Assembly: GCA_934630495.1 (NCBI GenBank)
Contig: CAKTVW010000006.1
Coordinates: 5,999 to 69,998 of the forward strand
Length of the DNA: 64,000 nt
Direction of reading: 5' to 3'
From: an uncultured Oscillospiraceae bacterium
GTDB taxonomy: Bacteria > Bacillota > Clostridia > Oscillospirales > Oscillospiraceae
A program made the translations under genes and the position numbers. Within the stretch, counting starts at the first letter, position 1. Each line of letters begins with the position of its first letter. Below the pieces are notes generated by a model. That model searched no databases, was not told the origin of the DNA, and saw only the letters and a program-made list of their open reading frames with translations. Of this stretch, positions 34,404 to 42,898 are shown one piece after another.

Positions 34404-34835
34404 TCAGGGCGTCCAAAAGAGCTGCCCGTACTCCAGCGGTGCAAAGCCAAGGTCGCGGTAAAGCCTGCGCGCGCGGGTGTTCTCCGGCTCATATTCCAGA
34501 CGGATGCGGGCGATCCCTTCCCGCCGCGCTTCGGAAAACAGCCACTTGAAAAACTCGTGACCAAGCCCGTTTCCGCGATATGCGGGGCGGAGATACAGCT
34601 CTTCGAGCCACAGCTCTCTGCCCCCGGCCTCATGCGAAAATTTCTCCGAAAGCAGCGCATAGCCGCAGTCGTCCAGCAAGTAGCAGCGCTGGGTGCTGTG
34701 CGCGGAGAACAGCTCGTCCAGCGTTGCCTCGTGGAAGGCGGGCGGGATGGGATGAAGCACCGCGTCGCTCTGATAAAATTCCTCGAACAGCTCCCGCAGG
34801 AGCGGTGCATCCGATTTTTCCGCTTTTTGAATCAT
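34404..34835 (-). CDS. GNAT family N-acetyltransferase
   Basis: A 143-residue single-domain acetyltransferase. The acetyl-CoA motif is LYLRPAYRGNGLGHEFF (about residues 80-96), followed by RLEYEPENTRARRLYRDLGF (about 112-131). Substrate unknown. It lies between the glucokinase and mrnC with short gaps, in the same operon. Confidence 0.87.
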   Translation of the reverse strand: MIQKAEKSDAPLLRELFEEFYQSDAVLHPIPPAFHEATLDELFSAHSTQRCYLLDDCGYALLSEKFSHEAGGRELWLEELYLRPAYRGNGLGHEFFKWLFSEARREGIARIRLEYEPENTRARRLYRDLGFAPLEYGQLFWTP

Positions 34836-34847
34836 GATCTTATCCTT

Positions 34848-35783
34848 TCAGGAAAACAGCAGTCGGAAGGCGCCGTAGATGCCCGCATCGTTGCCGAGTG
34901 TGGCAAGGGAGAAACGGGTGTCCTTGCACGCGTGGAACATGTGCTTTCGGAAGTGGCGCTCCGCGCCGTCAAGCAGGTAGACGCCCGCCTTGGAGACACC
35001 GCCGCCGAGGACGATGCGCTCCGGGTCGCAGACGCAGCACGCCGAGGCAAGCGCCTCGCCGAGATAGTCGAAAACCTGCTCGAGCGTTTGAACGGCGAAG
35101 TCGTCGCCGTTTCGCGCGGCATCGAAGACGTCCTTGCAGGTCATGCTTTTGCACTCGCGCAGGACGGACGGCGCGTCGCTTTGCCGCAGGCGTTCGCCGG
35201 TGACGCGGAGGATGCCCGGTGCGGAGGCGTATTGCTCCACACAGCCGCGCTTTCCGCAGGTACAGGGGTGCTTATCCGGTGCGGAAACGGTGATGTGACC
35301 GACCTCGCCGCCGACGCCGTGCGCACCGGCAAGCACGCGTCCACCGAGAATGATGCCGCCGCCGATGCCCGTGCCGAGCGTGACGAACAGCGCCGAGCTG
35401 CTGCCGACGCCGCCGCCCTTCCAGTATTCGCCCAGCGCGGCGCAGTTGGCGTCATTGCCCGCCTTGACGCGCAGTCCGGTCAGCGCGCCGAGCGCCTCGT
35501 GCAGATTGAACACACCCCAGTTGAGGTTGACACAGCGGTTGACCGTGCCGTCGTCGGCTACCGGGCCGGGAACGCCGATGCCGATGCCGAGCATATCCGC
35601 GCCGGAAAGCCCGTGCGCGTCCATGCAGGCCTTGACTGCGGCGGCAATATCGGGCAGGATGGCTTCGCCGCCGTTTTCCGTCCGCGTCGGGATCTCCGAC
35701 TTTTCCAGCAGCGCACCTGTTTCGTCAAACAGCCCAAGCTTTACCGTCGTGCCGCCGACATCAATTCCGAAACCGTATTTCAT
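34848..35783 (-). CDS. ROK family glucokinase
   Basis: A 311-residue sugar kinase. ATP phosphate-binding motif GIDVGGTTVKLGL (residues 6-18), catalytic GNDANCAALGE (about 108-118), ROK signature GTGIGGGIILGGRVLAGAHG (about 137-156), and the zinc motif CTCGKRGCVEQY (about 174-185). AAGAGGATATGTTGC precedes the ATG. The divergent neighbour is pgi, so the two first steps of glucose use lie back to back. First gene of its operon. Confidence 0.92.
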   Translation of the reverse strand: MKYGFGIDVGGTTVKLGLFDETGALLEKSEIPTRTENGGEAILPDIAAAVKACMDAHGLSGADMLGIGIGVPGPVADDGTVNRCVNLNWGVFNLHEALGALTGLRVKAGNDANCAALGEYWKGGGVGSSSALFVTLGTGIGGGIILGGRVLAGAHGVGGEVGHITVSAPDKHPCTCGKRGCVEQYASAPGILRVTGERLRQSDAPSVLRECKSMTCKDVFDAARNGDDFAVQTLEQVFDYLGEALASACCVCDPERIVLGGGVSKAGVYLLDGAERHFRKHMFHACKDTRFSLATLGNDAGIYGAFRLLFS

Positions 35784-35963
35784 GCAACATATCCTCTTTT
35801 CGTCGCTGTTTTTTCTTCATTATACACACTTCGGCGGCGGATTGCTAGGGCCTATCCGAAAAAAGGTGACGTGCCTTTTCACACCAGTCAGGCGCTGACC
35901 GAGGAAAAATGTGCCTAAGCAAGGGGAATACGTGCCGCAGATGATAAAATTTTCAAGTGGGTG

Positions 35964-35992
35964 TTGAGTTTTGGACGGATTTGATGTAACAT
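35964..35992 (+). promoter_or_regulatory. Sigma-A promoter of pgi
   Basis: TTGAGT (35964-35969), 17 bases, TAACAT (35987-35992), 51 bases before the pgi start. Confidence 0.6.
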
Positions 35993-36043
35993 AGACACAG
36001 ATGAGTAGACGGCGGGCCGTTTACCGGAAAGGAGCTTGCATCC

Positions 36044-37336
36044 ATGATAAAAGTTGATATATCCAATGTCTGGGGAGAGCTGTCTCTGCCCGACCTGCTC
36101 TCGACGGAGCAGGAGGTTTTTAATGCGCATAAGATGCTGACGGAGGGCAAAGGCCCCGGCAGCGATTTTCTCGGCTGGCTGAACCTTCCTACATACGAGG
36201 AGACCGACGAGCTTCGCCGCATCCGCCTTGCGGCGGAGCGGATCCGCAACAGCTCGGATGTCTTTGTCGTTGTAGGCATCGGCGGTTCCTATCTGGGGCC
36301 GAGAGCCGCGATCGAGCTGGTCAAGGGCCGGGAGCATAACCTCAAGAATAACGATCCGCAGATCTTCTTTGCCGGCAACAATCTGTCCACCCGCGCATGG
36401 CAGGAGCTGTGCGAGCTGCTGGAGGGCAAGGACTTTTCCATTAACATTATTTCCAAGTCCGGTACGACGACCGAGCCCGCGATCGCAACGCGTGCGCTGC
36501 GCTGGATGCTGGAGCGGAAATACGGCGCGGAAAAGGCCAAAAAGCGTATTTTCGTCACCACCGACCCGCGCAAGGGCGCTCTGCGGCAGATGGCGCAGGA
36601 GGAGGGCTACGAAACGTTCGTGATCCCGCCCGATGTCGGCGGACGCTACAGTGTTCTGACGGCTGTCGGCCTGCTGCCGATGGCTGTGGCGGGCATCGAT
36701 CCCATGGACGTGATGCTGGGCGCGGCCCGCGCCAAGAAGGAGCTGGATATGCGCTCCTTTGAAAATCCCGCGTGGCAGTATGCGGCGATCCGCAATCTGC
36801 TCTACCGCAAGGGCAAGGCGATCGAGCTGCTGTGCTGCTATGAGCCGTCGTTCCGTACCTTCGGCGGCTGGTGGCAGCAGCTGTTCGGCGAAAGCGAGGG
36901 CAAGGACGGTAAGGGTATCTTCCCCGCGACGGCGGAATTTACGGCGGACCTGCACTCCCTCGGCCAGATGATCCAACAGGGCCAGCGCAACCTTTTCGAG
37001 ACGGTCGTCCGCTTCACGCCGCCGCGTAAGCGCACCACCATCGAGGTCGACTGGAAAAACCTTGACGGCCTGAACTACCTTGAGGGCAAAACGCTTGACT
37101 TCGTGGAGGAGCAGGCGTTCCAGGGCACGCTGAACGCGCATGTTGACGGCGGCGTTCCCGTTATGGTGCTCCAGACCGACGAGGTCGACGCCGATACACT
37201 CGGCGAGCTGTTCTATTTCTTCGAGCTTTCGTGCGGAATTTCCGCGTATATGCTGGGAGTCAACCCGTTCAACCAACCCGGCGTGGAGTTTTATAAGAAG
37301 AATATGTTCCATCTGCTCGGTAAGCCGGGCTATTGA
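36044..37336 (+). CDS. pgi: Glucose-6-phosphate isomerase
   Basis: A 430-residue short-form PGI as in Bacillota. GIGGSYLGPRAAIEL (about residues 79-93), ISKSGTTTEPAIA (about 140-152), the PGI signature region with GGRYSVLTAVGLLPMA (about 202-217) and the C-terminal GVNPFNQPGVEFYKK with the conserved Gln/Lys. Interconverts glucose- and fructose-6-phosphate. AAAGGAGCTTG precedes the ATG; a terminator follows. Confidence 0.96.
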   Translation: MIKVDISNVWGELSLPDLLSTEQEVFNAHKMLTEGKGPGSDFLGWLNLPTYEETDELRRIRLAAERIRNSSDVFVVVGIGGSYLGPRAAIELVKGREHNLKNNDPQIFFAGNNLSTRAWQELCELLEGKDFSINIISKSGTTTEPAIATRALRWMLERKYGAEKAKKRIFVTTDPRKGALRQMAQEEGYETFVIPPDVGGRYSVLTAVGLLPMAVAGIDPMDVMLGAARAKKELDMRSFENPAWQYAAIRNLLYRKGKAIELLCCYEPSFRTFGGWWQQLFGESEGKDGKGIFPATAEFTADLHSLGQMIQQGQRNLFETVVRFTPPRKRTTIEVDWKNLDGLNYLEGKTLDFVEEQAFQGTLNAHVDGGVPVMVLQTDEVDADTLGELFYFFELSCGISAYMLGVNPFNQPGVEFYKKNMFHLLGKPGY

Positions 37337-37354
37337 TCGACGACAAACGCAGAC

Positions 37355-37388
37355 AGCGCAGTCCCGTTTCGGGACTGCGCTTTTTTTG
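37355..37388 (+). terminator. Intrinsic terminator of pgi
   Basis: Perfect 12-bp stem AGCGCAGTCCCG/CGGGACTGCGCT, TTT loop, then seven T. Confidence 0.95.
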
Positions 37389-37399
37389 AAAAAAAGTGC

Positions 37400-37428
37400 T
37401 TGACAAATACCCCTATAGGGTATATTAT
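37400..37428 (+). promoter_or_regulatory. csoR-copA promoter with copper operator
   Basis: TTGACA (37400-37405), 17 bases, TATTAT (37423-37428). The spacer is almost wholly the near-palindrome ATACCCCTATAGGGTAT (37407-37423), which matches the CsoR operator type. CsoR bound here would cover the promoter and leave it when it takes up Cu(I). Confidence 0.88.
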
Positions 37429-37541
37429 GCGGACGTAAGGAACCACCGACGGCAAACATGCGGCGAAACGGAGAACGCTCTTTACGGAGCCGCAGTCCGT
37501 CGGGCCGACCGCCGTTGATTTTACGGAAAGCGGGGAAAGCT

Positions 37542-37841
37542 ATGGAAGATCACTGCTGTAACTGCAAGCTCAAGCATCGCGAGCCGGAGGAAAAGCGCCG
37601 CCTGCTCAACAGATTGAGCCGAATCGAGGGACAGATCCGCGGCCTGCGGGGCATGGTCGAGCGCGACGTTTACTGCGCCGATATTTTAACGCAGTCTGCC
37701 GCCGCCGATGCCGCGCTGCACGCCTTTAACCGCGATCTGCTGACAGAGCATCTGCGTACCTGCGTCGCCGACGATCTCCGTGCAGGAGACGACGCGACGC
37801 TTGACGAGCTGAGTAAGCTCCTGCAAAAGCTGATGAGATAG
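37542..37841 (+). CDS. csoR: Copper-sensing repressor CsoR
   Basis: A 99-residue CsoR/RcnR/FrmR-family protein. LLNRLSRIEGQIRGLRGMVE is the DNA-binding helix; the Cu(I) ligands C-H-C are seen in VYCADIL and LLTEHLRTCV. The N-terminus has extra cysteines (HCCNCKLKH). The frame is open upstream to 37458, but GCGGGGAAAGCT before ATG 37542 and the family length favour this start. It is followed at once by the copper ATPase it should control. Confidence 0.92.
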   Translation: MEDHCCNCKLKHREPEEKRRLLNRLSRIEGQIRGLRGMVERDVYCADILTQSAAADAALHAFNRDLLTEHLRTCVADDLRAGDDATLDELSKLLQKLMR

Positions 37842-37852
37842 GAGGGTAATTT

Positions 37853-40309
37853 ATGGTACAATATTCCGTAACGGGCATGAGCTGCGCCGCGTGCAGCGCC
37901 CGTGTGGAAAAGGCGGTCTCCAAGGTGCCGGGCGTTACATCCTGCTCGGTGAGCCTGCTGACCAACTCCATGGGCGTCGAAGGCACGGCAAGCCCCGACA
38001 GCATCATTGCCGCTGTCAAGGCGGCGGGCTACGGCGCAAGCCTGAAGGGCCAAAAGCAGCCCGCGCAGCAGGCGGAGCCTCCGCGTGAGGACGCGCCGCT
38101 TGTCAGGCGGCTGATCGTTTCGCTCGTGCTGCTCGTGCCGCTGATGTACGTTTCCATGGGACACATGATGTGGGGATGGCCGCTTCCGGCATTTCTGGAC
38201 GGCAACCATGTCGCCATGGGGCTGATACAGCTTTTGCTGACCGCCGCAGTTATGGTGGTCAATCAGAAATTCTTTGTCAGCGGTTTTACCGCGCTGTGGC
38301 ATCGCGCACCCAATATGGACACGCTGGTGGCGCTCGGCGCTGCCGCCGCGTTCGGCTACAGCACCTTCGCCCTGTTTGCCATGACTGCCGCGCAGCAGCG
38401 TGGCGACGCGGAAGCGGTCATGGCGTATATGCATGAGTTTTATTTTGAATCTGCGGCCATGATCCTGACGCTTATCACCGTCGGCAAGCTGCTCGAGGCG
38501 CGCTCCAAGGGCAAAACGACCGATGCGCTCCGTAGTCTGATGGCCCTTGCGCCCAAGACCGCCGTGCTGCTTCGTGACGGCGTCGAGGTCGAGGTCCCGA
38601 TCGAGCAGGTGCAGAAGGACGACGTTTTCGTCGTGCGCCCGGCGCAGAGCATTCCCGTTGACGGCGTCGTGCTGGAGGGCAGCGGTGCGGTCAACGAGGC
38701 GGCGCTGACCGGAGAAAGCCTGCCCGTAGACAAAGCGCCCGGCGACAGCGTTTCCGCCGCGACGCTGAACCAGTCGGGCTTCCTGAAATGCCGCGCCACG
38801 CGCGTCGGCGAGGATACCACGCTTTCGCAGATCATCCGCATGGTCAGCGACGCCGCCGCGACGAAGGCGCCGATCGCCAAGGTCGCCGACCGCGTTTCCG
38901 GCGTATTCGTGCCGGTGGTCATGGCGATAGCTGCCGTGACCGTGGCGGTCTGGCTGCTGACCGGTCAGAGCGTGGGCTTCGCGCTGGCAAGAGGCATTTC
39001 CGTGCTGGTCATCAGCTGCCCATGCGCGTTGGGCTTGGCGACGCCTGTGGCGATTATGGTCGGAAGCGGCGTCGGCGCGAAAAACGGCGTTTTGTTCAAG
39101 ACCGCCGTCAGCCTTGAGGTGACGGGAAAGGTCAAGATCGTCGCGCTGGACAAGACTGGCACGATCACGCAGGGAACGCCGAAGGTCACGGACATTCTTC
39201 CCGCGCCGGGCGTTACGGAGGAGGAGCTGCTTACGGCTGCCTACAGTCTGGAGCACAAGAGCGAGCATCCGCTGGCAAAGGCCGTCGTGGAGCGGGCGCA
39301 GGGCATGACTGCCGCCGAGGTAACGGATTTTGAGGCCGTCACGGGCAAGGGACTGCACGCCAAGCTGGACGGAACGCCGCTGTGCGGCGGAAGCCTGCGC
39401 TGGATGCAGTCGCAGGCGGCGCTTTCCGAGGAAACGACACAGCGGGCCTCGGAGCTGTCCGCGCAGGGCAAAACGCCGCTGCTGTTCAGCTGCGGCGGGA
39501 AGCTGCTCGGCATGATCGCCGTGGCCGATACGCTGAAGCCGGACAGCCCGGAGGCGGTGCGGCGGCTGCATGATATGGGCCTGCGCGTCGTTATGATAAC
39601 AGGCGATAATGAGCAAACGGCCCGCGCCGTTGCGGCGCAGGCGGGCGTGGACGAGGTCATAGCCGGTGTGCTCCCCGAGGGGAAGGAGGCCGCGATCCGC
39701 ACGCTGTCCGAACAGGGACGGGTCGCCATGGTCGGCGACGGCATCAACGACGCGCCCGCTCTGACCCGTGCCGATGTGGGTATCGCCATCGGGGCCGGTA
39801 CGGACGTCGCCATCGACGCGGCCGACGTGGTGCTGGTCAAGAGCCGCCTGAACGACGTACCGACCGCCATTGCGCTGAGCCGCGCGACCCTGCGCAATAT
39901 CCATGAGAATCTGTTCTGGGCGTTTTTCTATAACGTCCTCGGTATTCCGCTGGCAGCGGGCGTGTTTATCCACCTGCTGGGCTGGCAGCTCAACCCCATG
40001 TTCGGCGCGGCGGCAATGAGCCTGTCGAGCTTCTGCGTTGTAACGAACGCGCTGCGTTTGAATTTCTTTAAGGTCAAAACAAAAAAGGAGGAAAAAAGCA
40101 TGAAAAAAGTCATGAAAATCGAGGGTATGATGTGCGGTCACTGTGAAGCGCATGTCAAAAAGGCGCTTGAGGCGCTGCCGCAGGTTGAGAGCGCTGAGGT
40201 CAGCCATACGGCCGGGACCGCTGTCGTCACGCTCAAGGAAGCCGTTTCCGACGAGCTGCTGCGGCAGACGGTCGAGGCTCTGGATTATAAGGTCGTCTCC
40301 GTCGACTGA
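37853..40309 (+). CDS. copA: Copper-exporting P-type ATPase CopA with C-terminal CopZ-like domain
   Basis: 818 residues. An N-terminal heavy-metal domain (GMSCAACSARVEKAV, residues 8-22) precedes the PIB-1 ATPase core: TGES (GESLPVD), CPCALGLATP in the membrane (about 386-395), DKTGTITQG phosphorylation site, SEHPLAKA and GDGINDAPAL. Unusually, the frame runs on after the last membrane helices into a second metal-binding domain (residues about 750-818, KIEGMMCGHCEAHVKKAL) that equals a whole CopZ chaperone. An internal AAGGAGG precedes its Met, so both fused and free forms may be made. Exports Cu(I). Confidence 0.94.
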   Translation: MVQYSVTGMSCAACSARVEKAVSKVPGVTSCSVSLLTNSMGVEGTASPDSIIAAVKAAGYGASLKGQKQPAQQAEPPREDAPLVRRLIVSLVLLVPLMYVSMGHMMWGWPLPAFLDGNHVAMGLIQLLLTAAVMVVNQKFFVSGFTALWHRAPNMDTLVALGAAAAFGYSTFALFAMTAAQQRGDAEAVMAYMHEFYFESAAMILTLITVGKLLEARSKGKTTDALRSLMALAPKTAVLLRDGVEVEVPIEQVQKDDVFVVRPAQSIPVDGVVLEGSGAVNEAALTGESLPVDKAPGDSVSAATLNQSGFLKCRATRVGEDTTLSQIIRMVSDAAATKAPIAKVADRVSGVFVPVVMAIAAVTVAVWLLTGQSVGFALARGISVLVISCPCALGLATPVAIMVGSGVGAKNGVLFKTAVSLEVTGKVKIVALDKTGTITQGTPKVTDILPAPGVTEEELLTAAYSLEHKSEHPLAKAVVERAQGMTAAEVTDFEAVTGKGLHAKLDGTPLCGGSLRWMQSQAALSEETTQRASELSAQGKTPLLFSCGGKLLGMIAVADTLKPDSPEAVRRLHDMGLRVVMITGDNEQTARAVAAQAGVDEVIAGVLPEGKEAAIRTLSEQGRVAMVGDGINDAPALTRADVGIAIGAGTDVAIDAADVVLVKSRLNDVPTAIALSRATLRNIHENLFWAFFYNVLGIPLAAGVFIHLLGWQLNPMFGAAAMSLSSFCVVTNALRLNFFKVKTKKEEKSMKKVMKIEGMMCGHCEAHVKKALEALPQVESAEVSHTAGTAVVTLKEAVSDELLRQTVEALDYKVVSVD
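40100..40309 (+). CDS. copZ: CopZ-like copper chaperone, possible internal translation product of copA
   Basis: The last 69 codons of the copA frame form a complete copper chaperone: MKKVMKIEGMMCGHCEAHVK with the CxxC metal site, then the beta-alpha-beta-beta-alpha-beta fold. AAAAAAGGAGGAAAAAAGC stands directly before ATG 40100 and is as good a ribosome binding site as that of any gene here. No stop codon separates it from copA. It may be made as a free protein, as the CopA tail, or both. Confidence 0.65.
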   Translation: MKKVMKIEGMMCGHCEAHVKKALEALPQVESAEVSHTAGTAVVTLKEAVSDELLRQTVEALDYKVVSVD

Positions 40310-40408
40310 CCGCGAAATTGCAAAAGGGACCGTCGAATGCTAACACCACATAAGGACGTAATCTGAAAACACATCAAAATACAACTTTATTGGCGTTGTA
40401 AAGGCACA

Positions 40409-40450
40409 AAAGACAGCGTAGAAGGCAGAAATGCTTTTTACGCTGTCTTT
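40409..40450. terminator. 12-bp hairpin upstream of the Nudix promoter
   Basis: AAAGACAGCGTA (40409-40420) pairs exactly with 40439-40450. T-rich sequence follows. It may stop copA transcripts before the Nudix gene. Confidence 0.5.
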
Positions 40451-40486
40451 CTTTATGTTCAAAAATAAAATCGCACATTCGTCATC

Positions 40487-40515
40487 TTGATAATTTCCTG
40501 CTGCTATGTTATAAT
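40487..40515 (+). promoter_or_regulatory. Sigma-A promoter of the Nudix gene
   Basis: TTGATA (40487-40492), 17 bases, TATAAT (40510-40515), 26 bases before the start codon. Confidence 0.8.
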
Positions 40516-40540
40516 TTTCGGGCTTTAGGAGGTGGATATA

Positions 40541-40981
40541 ATGCGAGCAGCGTTTCAAATACTTGCAATACCATATCGAATTATTGACGGCTCGCCCGTC
40601 TATTGTGTGTTTCACCGTGCGGATTGCGACCAATGGCAATTTATTGCCGGAGGTGGTGAAGATAATGAAACGCCTTTGGAATCCGCAAAAAGAGAAACCT
40701 TAGAAGAAGGCGGCGTGCAGTCGGATAAATGGGTGGAACTGAAAAGTCTATCTTATATTCCCGCTGCCGTTATATCCGAAAGGTGTCGGCAGTCTTGGGA
40801 TAAAAACACTTATGTAATTCCCGAATTTACCTTTGGCTTTGAGTGCAAAGAAAATATTAAATTGTCCAACGAACATACAGAGTGTGTTTGGTTGTCTTAT
40901 GATGAAGCAACCGAGAAACTCAAATGGGATTCAAACCATACAGCTCTTTATGAGCTTAATTGTCGTTTGAATGTTAAGTAA
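40541..40981 (+). CDS. Nudix hydrolase
   Basis: A 146-residue protein with a full Nudix box: GGGEDNETPLESAKRETLEE then GG (about residues 34-56; the G-x5-E-x7-RE-x2-EE-x-G pattern). It cleaves a nucleoside diphosphate linked to some other group; the substrate cannot be told. ATG 40541 follows AGGAGGTGGAT; an in-frame GTG lies inside that site. Codon and base use are more AT-rich than in the flanking genes, which suggests recent transfer. Confidence 0.85.
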   Translation: MRAAFQILAIPYRIIDGSPVYCVFHRADCDQWQFIAGGGEDNETPLESAKRETLEEGGVQSDKWVELKSLSYIPAAVISERCRQSWDKNTYVIPEFTFGFECKENIKLSNEHTECVWLSYDEATEKLKWDSNHTALYELNCRLNVK

Positions 40982-41107
40982 TGATTGGATTAAACGAGGA
41001 AGCACCGTAAACTTACTTAAAAACAGCCTTATGCGGCGTTGCCGAAACGACGGTCCCTTTTTTCAGCGTGTCGAAGGATCCGCTGTTTCAAAGATACGGC
41101 GGCACTT

Positions 41108-41372
41108 TTACCTCCCTCTGTGAGGGGGATGTTTGTGAGCGCCGCCTACGGCGGATGAAGCGAGCAAAAAGGAGGGGCAGCGGTCGAAATTTTGTGAGCG
41201 AATGCGAGCAAAAAATTTCGGGCACCGCAACCGGAGGTGGCAAAACCGAAGGCTTTGACGGAGGGAGAGAAGCTGCAAAATGTTGCGATTTCTCCGAAAT
41301 AGTGCAAAATTTCCTGTTTTTATCTCTCCCTCAGTCAGCTTCGTTGACAGCTCCCTCGTCAGAGGGAGCCAA
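41108..41372. repeat. Palindromic MITE-like element interrupted by another repeat
   Basis: The right arm CTCCCTCAGTCAGCTTCG...GACAGCTCCCTCGTCAGAG is the inverted counterpart of GGTGGCAAAACCGAAGG...GACGGAGGGAGA (41234-41266), and the outer left end CTCCCTCTGTGAGGG sits at about 41112-41126. The family is the same as that at 48852-49004. The region between the Nudix gene and the aminopeptidase (about 525 bases) holds only these repeats and a terminator. Confidence 0.6.
41125..41231. repeat. Interspersed repeat, copy 2
   Basis: Shares GAGCGCCGCC, GCGAGCAAAAAGGAG, GGCAGCGGTC and the end GGGCACCGCAAC with 31880-31990. It seems inserted into the left arm of the palindromic element that surrounds it. 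Confidence 0.65.
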
Positions 41373-41434
41373 TAAGAGTACACTTCGCACGAAGGGCGTT
41401 TTGGTAATTCCGAACTTTTTTTACAGCCAAAAAC

Positions 41435-41462
41435 GGGACCGTCGTTTCGACGGTCCCATTTT
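41435..41462. terminator. Bidirectional terminator
   Basis: Stem GGGACCGTCG/CGACGGTCCC with a TTT loop; T-rich on one side (ATTTTTG) and A-rich on the other (CCAAAAAC). It would end the prfA-to-aminopeptidase operon. Confidence 0.85.
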
Positions 41463-41506
41463 TGTTATGCTGATGTGGTAAATCCGAACGGACAGGGAGA
41501 ATGCTG

Positions 41507-42898
41507 TCAATCCTCGTAGAATACCTTCATGCCCTTGAAGGTCATATAGGTGTCGAGCTTGGCGACGATCTCCATCGGCGCGTGCATGGACAGCACCGGC
41601 ACACCGGCGTCGACGGTCTCGATGTTGCGGTTTGCCATATAGCACGCCACAGTCCCGCCGCCGCCCTGGTCGACCTTTCCAAGCTCGCCCGTCTGCCAGA
41701 TAACATCGTTTTCGGCAAACAGTCTGCGGATATACGCCATGACTTCTGCCGACGCATCGGAGGAGCCGGACTTTCCGCGCGCGCCGGTGTACTTGAAGAT
41801 GCCCGTGCCGTAGTTGATAAGGGTGTTGTTGCGGCGGTCGCATGTTTCGGCATAGATCGGGTCGAAGGCGTTGCTCACGTCTGCGGACAGGCAGAAGGAA
41901 TGCTCGAAGCAGCGCAGGCGGCAGGCGCCCGTTGCTTCGCACAGGTCGTGCATGAAGGTCTCAAAATACTGTCCCTGCATACCCGAGATGCCGACCGAGC
42001 CGATCTCTTCCTTATCGGCAAGAACGCAGACGGCGGTCTTCTTCGGCGTGCCGAGGGTCAGCAGCGGCTTGAACGCGGCATAGGCGCACACGCGGTCGTC
42101 GTGGCCGTAGGCGGCGATCAGACTGCGGTCAAAGCCGACATCTCTTGCCGGACCTGCCGGGACCATCGTCAGCTCCGCCGAGAGGAAGTCCTCTTCGGTC
42201 AGACCGTATTTTTCGTTCAACAGGCACATGACCGCAAATTTCACGCGGTCGGCGCCCTCGTCGTCCTTCAGCGGACGGCTGCCGAGCAGAATATTCAGAT
42301 TTTCGCCGGTCACGCCCTCGGCAAGCGTCTTTTTCATCTGGTCGCCCGCCAGATGGATCAAAAGATCGGTCACGCAGAATACGGGATCGCCGGCGTCCTC
42401 GCCGACGGTAACGTTTACGACCGTGCCGTCCTTCTTCGCCACGACGCCGTGGATCGCCAGCGGGGTTGTCGTCCACTGATACTTCTTGATGCCGCCGTAA
42501 TAATGGGTCTTAAAATACGCCATCTCCGCGTCCTCGTAAAGAGGGTTCGGCTTGAGGTCCAGACGCGGAGAGTCAATGTGCGCGGCGCAGATGTGCGAAC
42601 CGTTATTCAGGCTCTCACAGCCGATGACCGCGAAGATCACGCTCTTGCCGTGGTTGTTGCCGTAGACGCGGTCGCCCGGTTTAAGCTCCATGCCGGGAAC
42701 CAGCTCACGGAAGCCTGCCTTTTCCGCCTCCGCGATCGTCCATGCCACGGCCTCGCGCTCGATCTTGCACTTGCTGATGAAGTCCATATACTCCGTGCAA
42801 TAGGTGTCCATGGCGCTCAGATCGGCGTCGGAGATGCGGTCATAGCCGTTTTTCGGCGTGGCAAGAATGTCCTTGCGCAGTTCTTCGTAATTTGTCAT
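41507..42898 (-). CDS. M18 family aminopeptidase
   Basis: 463 residues from ATG 42898, the usual size for M18 (aspartyl aminopeptidase-like) zinc enzymes. Metal and catalytic motifs: CAAHIDSPRLDLKPNPLY (His, Asp), VCVLADKEEIGSVGISG (Glu-Glu), SADVSNAFDP (Asp) and the last ligand in VPVLSMHAPMEIVAKLD. It removes N-terminal residues from peptides in the cytoplasm. The frame is continuous with coaE upstream, with no stop between them; AAAGGGG 13 bases before this ATG suggests independent initiation. Confidence 0.88.
   Translation of the reverse strand: MTNYEELRKDILATPKNGYDRISDADLSAMDTYCTEYMDFISKCKIEREAVAWTIAEAEKAGFRELVPGMELKPGDRVYGNNHGKSVIFAVIGCESLNNGSHICAAHIDSPRLDLKPNPLYEDAEMAYFKTHYYGGIKKYQWTTTPLAIHGVVAKKDGTVVNVTVGEDAGDPVFCVTDLLIHLAGDQMKKTLAEGVTGENLNILLGSRPLKDDEGADRVKFAVMCLLNEKYGLTEEDFLSAELTMVPAGPARDVGFDRSLIAAYGHDDRVCAYAAFKPLLTLGTPKKTAVCVLADKEEIGSVGISGMQGQYFETFMHDLCEATGACRLRCFEHSFCLSADVSNAFDPIYAETCDRRNNTLINYGTGIFKYTGARGKSGSSDASAEVMAYIRRLFAENDVIWQTGELGKVDQGGGGTVACYMANRNIETVDAGVPVLSMHAPMEIVAKLDTYMTFKGMKVFYED

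Larger units (their letters stand above)
40325..41056. mobile_element. AT-rich insert with Nudix gene, flanked by imperfect inverted repeats
   Basis: The left end AAGGGACCGTCG, then TAACACCACATAAGG, is matched in inverted orientation by CCTTATGCGGCGTTG and CGACGGTCCCTT at the right. The interior is markedly more AT-rich than copA and holds a single gene. It may be a small mobile unit or a terminator split by an insertion. No transposase is present and no target duplication was established. Confidence 0.4.

Noticed and set aside
35915..37459. A 514-codon minus-strand frame over pgi
   Set aside because: Antisense to a clear glucose-6-phosphate isomerase; no ribosome binding site.
37670..40207. 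An 845-codon open frame on the minus strand over copA
   Set aside because: Antisense shadow of a high-GC gene. It is rich in Arg, His and Gln and shows no domain.
41068..41481. A 137-codon frame before the aminopeptidase
   Set aside because: Composed of two repeat elements; the product has no sensible fold.
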